Source: PXAP01 sp964421595
Lineage (GTDB): Bacteria; Bacteroidota; Bacteroidia; Bacteroidales; PUMT01
Assembly (NCBI GenBank): GCA_964421595.1
Contig: CAYQXY010000016.1
Location: forward strand, 34,909 to 98,908
Direction of reading: 5' to 3'
DNA length: 64,000 nucleotides
Under the pieces are notes generated by a model. It worked only from the letters and a program-made list of their open reading frames with translations, did not search any database and was not told where the DNA came from. A program made the position numbers and the translations under genes. Shown in pieces: positions 63,379 to 64,000 of the stretch (position 1 is the first letter of the stretch; each line of letters begins with the position of its first letter).

Positions 63379-63888
63379 TCAACTTAATGGACCCGCAAGA
63401 TCTACATATTCATAATTGTTGCCTCTCCAGTGCAGAAACTTGATAAAATCAGCATTCTTCACAACAAGTGATGCAGTATTAAGGTTTGGATGAAAACTTA
63501 ATTTCTCAGCTGTCCTTAGTTTCTCATCCAGAAAAAGGTGGACGTGATTATTCTTGTCATGTATGAGTCCGAAAGGCGATACAGAGCCAGGTATTAACCC
63601 AAGGTATTTCATCATTCTTTCTGCCGATGCAAAGCTAAGCTTGCCCTGCTTCAATCTCTGTTCCAGCTCCTTTATATTCAAAACACATGAATACTCCAGT
63701 ATTACCAGATAATGCCTGTTTCCTTTGTGATTCCGGAAAAACAGGTTCTTGCAATGGCTAGATTCTATTCCTTCCCAGTATTTTGAGGCTTCTTCAACAG
63801 TGGGGACTGCAGGATGCTCGTAATAATCAAATTTGATATCCAGTTCATTCAGAGTTTGGTATAATGCAGCATCTCCTCTTAATGTCAT
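63379..63888 (-). CDS. YbaK/ProX-type prolyl-tRNA deacylase domain protein
   Basis: The 169-residue protein consists of one YbaK/ProX editing domain, which hydrolyses Ala or Cys mischarged on tRNA-Pro. Family features are YYEHPAVPTVEEASKYW at the N-terminus, KNLFFRNHKGNRHYLVIL with the substrate-contact Lys42-type residue region, ERMMKYLGLIPGSVSPFGLI and the C-terminal FHPNLNTASLVV. The length and the PGSVSPFGL motif match the free-standing ProX/PrdX group rather than the insertion domain of ProRS. It converges on the phosphatase gene. Confidence 0.92.
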   Translation of the reverse strand: MTLRGDAALYQTLNELDIKFDYYEHPAVPTVEEASKYWEGIESSHCKNLFFRNHKGNRHYLVILEYSCVLNIKELEQRLKQGKLSFASAERMMKYLGLIPGSVSPFGLIHDKNNHVHLFLDEKLRTAEKLSFHPNLNTASLVVKNADFIKFLHWRGNNYEYVDLAGPLS

Positions 63889-64000
63889 ATCGTTAATTTG
63901 TTAATAGTTAGTTTTAGGACAACTCTTCAATCATCTTTCTTTTGCATACCGGCAGAGTTGATCAGATACTATCCCAATGCTTGTTATTAAGATTATTTAA

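Noticed and set aside
1..64000. CRISPR arrays, tRNA and rRNA genes, insertion sequences
   Set aside because: No regularly spaced direct repeats, no clover-leaf-like sequence ending in a GGTTCGAATCC-type arm, and no transposase-like protein were found.
63889..64000. Start or end of another gene at the right edge
   Set aside because: All frames are interrupted within about 100 nt and none carries recognisable protein sequence.

Overview
The window looks like a chromosomal segment of an anaerobic or facultatively anaerobic Bacteroidota, probably of the Bacteroidales type. The evidence is a protein with a Bacteroidota-type T9SS sorting tail (CotH family), near absence of strong Shine-Dalgarno sites, several -7 elements of the form TAnnTTTG, moderate A+T content, and close protein relatives typical of that phylum. 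I see no rRNA or tRNA gene, CRISPR array, prophage or intact insertion sequence.

Layout. 1-7135: the start of a truncated FtsX/MacB-type permease, an ACT-domain protein, cobalamin-dependent methionine synthase (metH) and 6-phosphofructokinase. 7574-13941: a leftward tetR-tolC-adaptor-RND efflux operon with a palindromic operator over its promoter. 14329-20285: a rightward export cassette (TetR regulator, outer-membrane protein, ABC ATPase, two permeases, LolA-like protein). 20278-29437: an isoprenoid-synthase-like protein, a DUF418 membrane protein, an AlkD-like protein, a secreted CotH protein, a glycoside-hydrolase-like lipoprotein, an S9-like hydrolase and an MFS transporter. 29681-36815: a conserved protein of unknown function directly upstream of 2-oxoglutarate dehydrogenase E1 and E2, then a TPR protein. 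37274-46971: small oxidoreductases, an M3 peptidase, HydE, an M14 peptidase, a YihY membrane protein and a 50-residue DUF1328 protein.

The most distinctive part is 41-63 kb, a hydrogen-metabolism region. It holds two of the three H-cluster maturases (hydE, hydG), two tandem TM1266-family putative regulators, and one tight leftward operon: hydC-hydB-hydA (trimeric, NADH- and ferredoxin-linked [FeFe] hydrogenase), a hydrogenase-like sensor histidine kinase, a stand-alone receiver, a receiver-kinase hybrid, and rex. Facing it is a rightward operon of a thioredoxin-like [2Fe-2S] protein, a second hydrogenase-like sensor with a PAS domain, and an overlapping SpoIIE-type phosphatase. A perfect Rex-type palindrome lies upstream of hydC and a near-perfect one upstream of hydG. 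Together this reads as a hydrogenase under NADH/NAD+ control (Rex) with two putative H2 or redox sensors, one kinase-linked and one phosphatase-linked. The phosphatase-linked sensor has Tyr in place of one of the four H-cluster cysteines.

Two non-coding families are also present: an approximately 60-nt interspersed intergenic repeat with CATGGG/CCCATG-type ends (at least six sites, both orientations), and a 36-nt element occurring twice, each about 180-190 nt upstream of a leftward membrane-protein gene. Starts were re-chosen for several genes where an upstream TTG/GTG extension looked spurious (HydA, HydC, HydE, Ung, E1, 29681, 37274, 37953, 59896).
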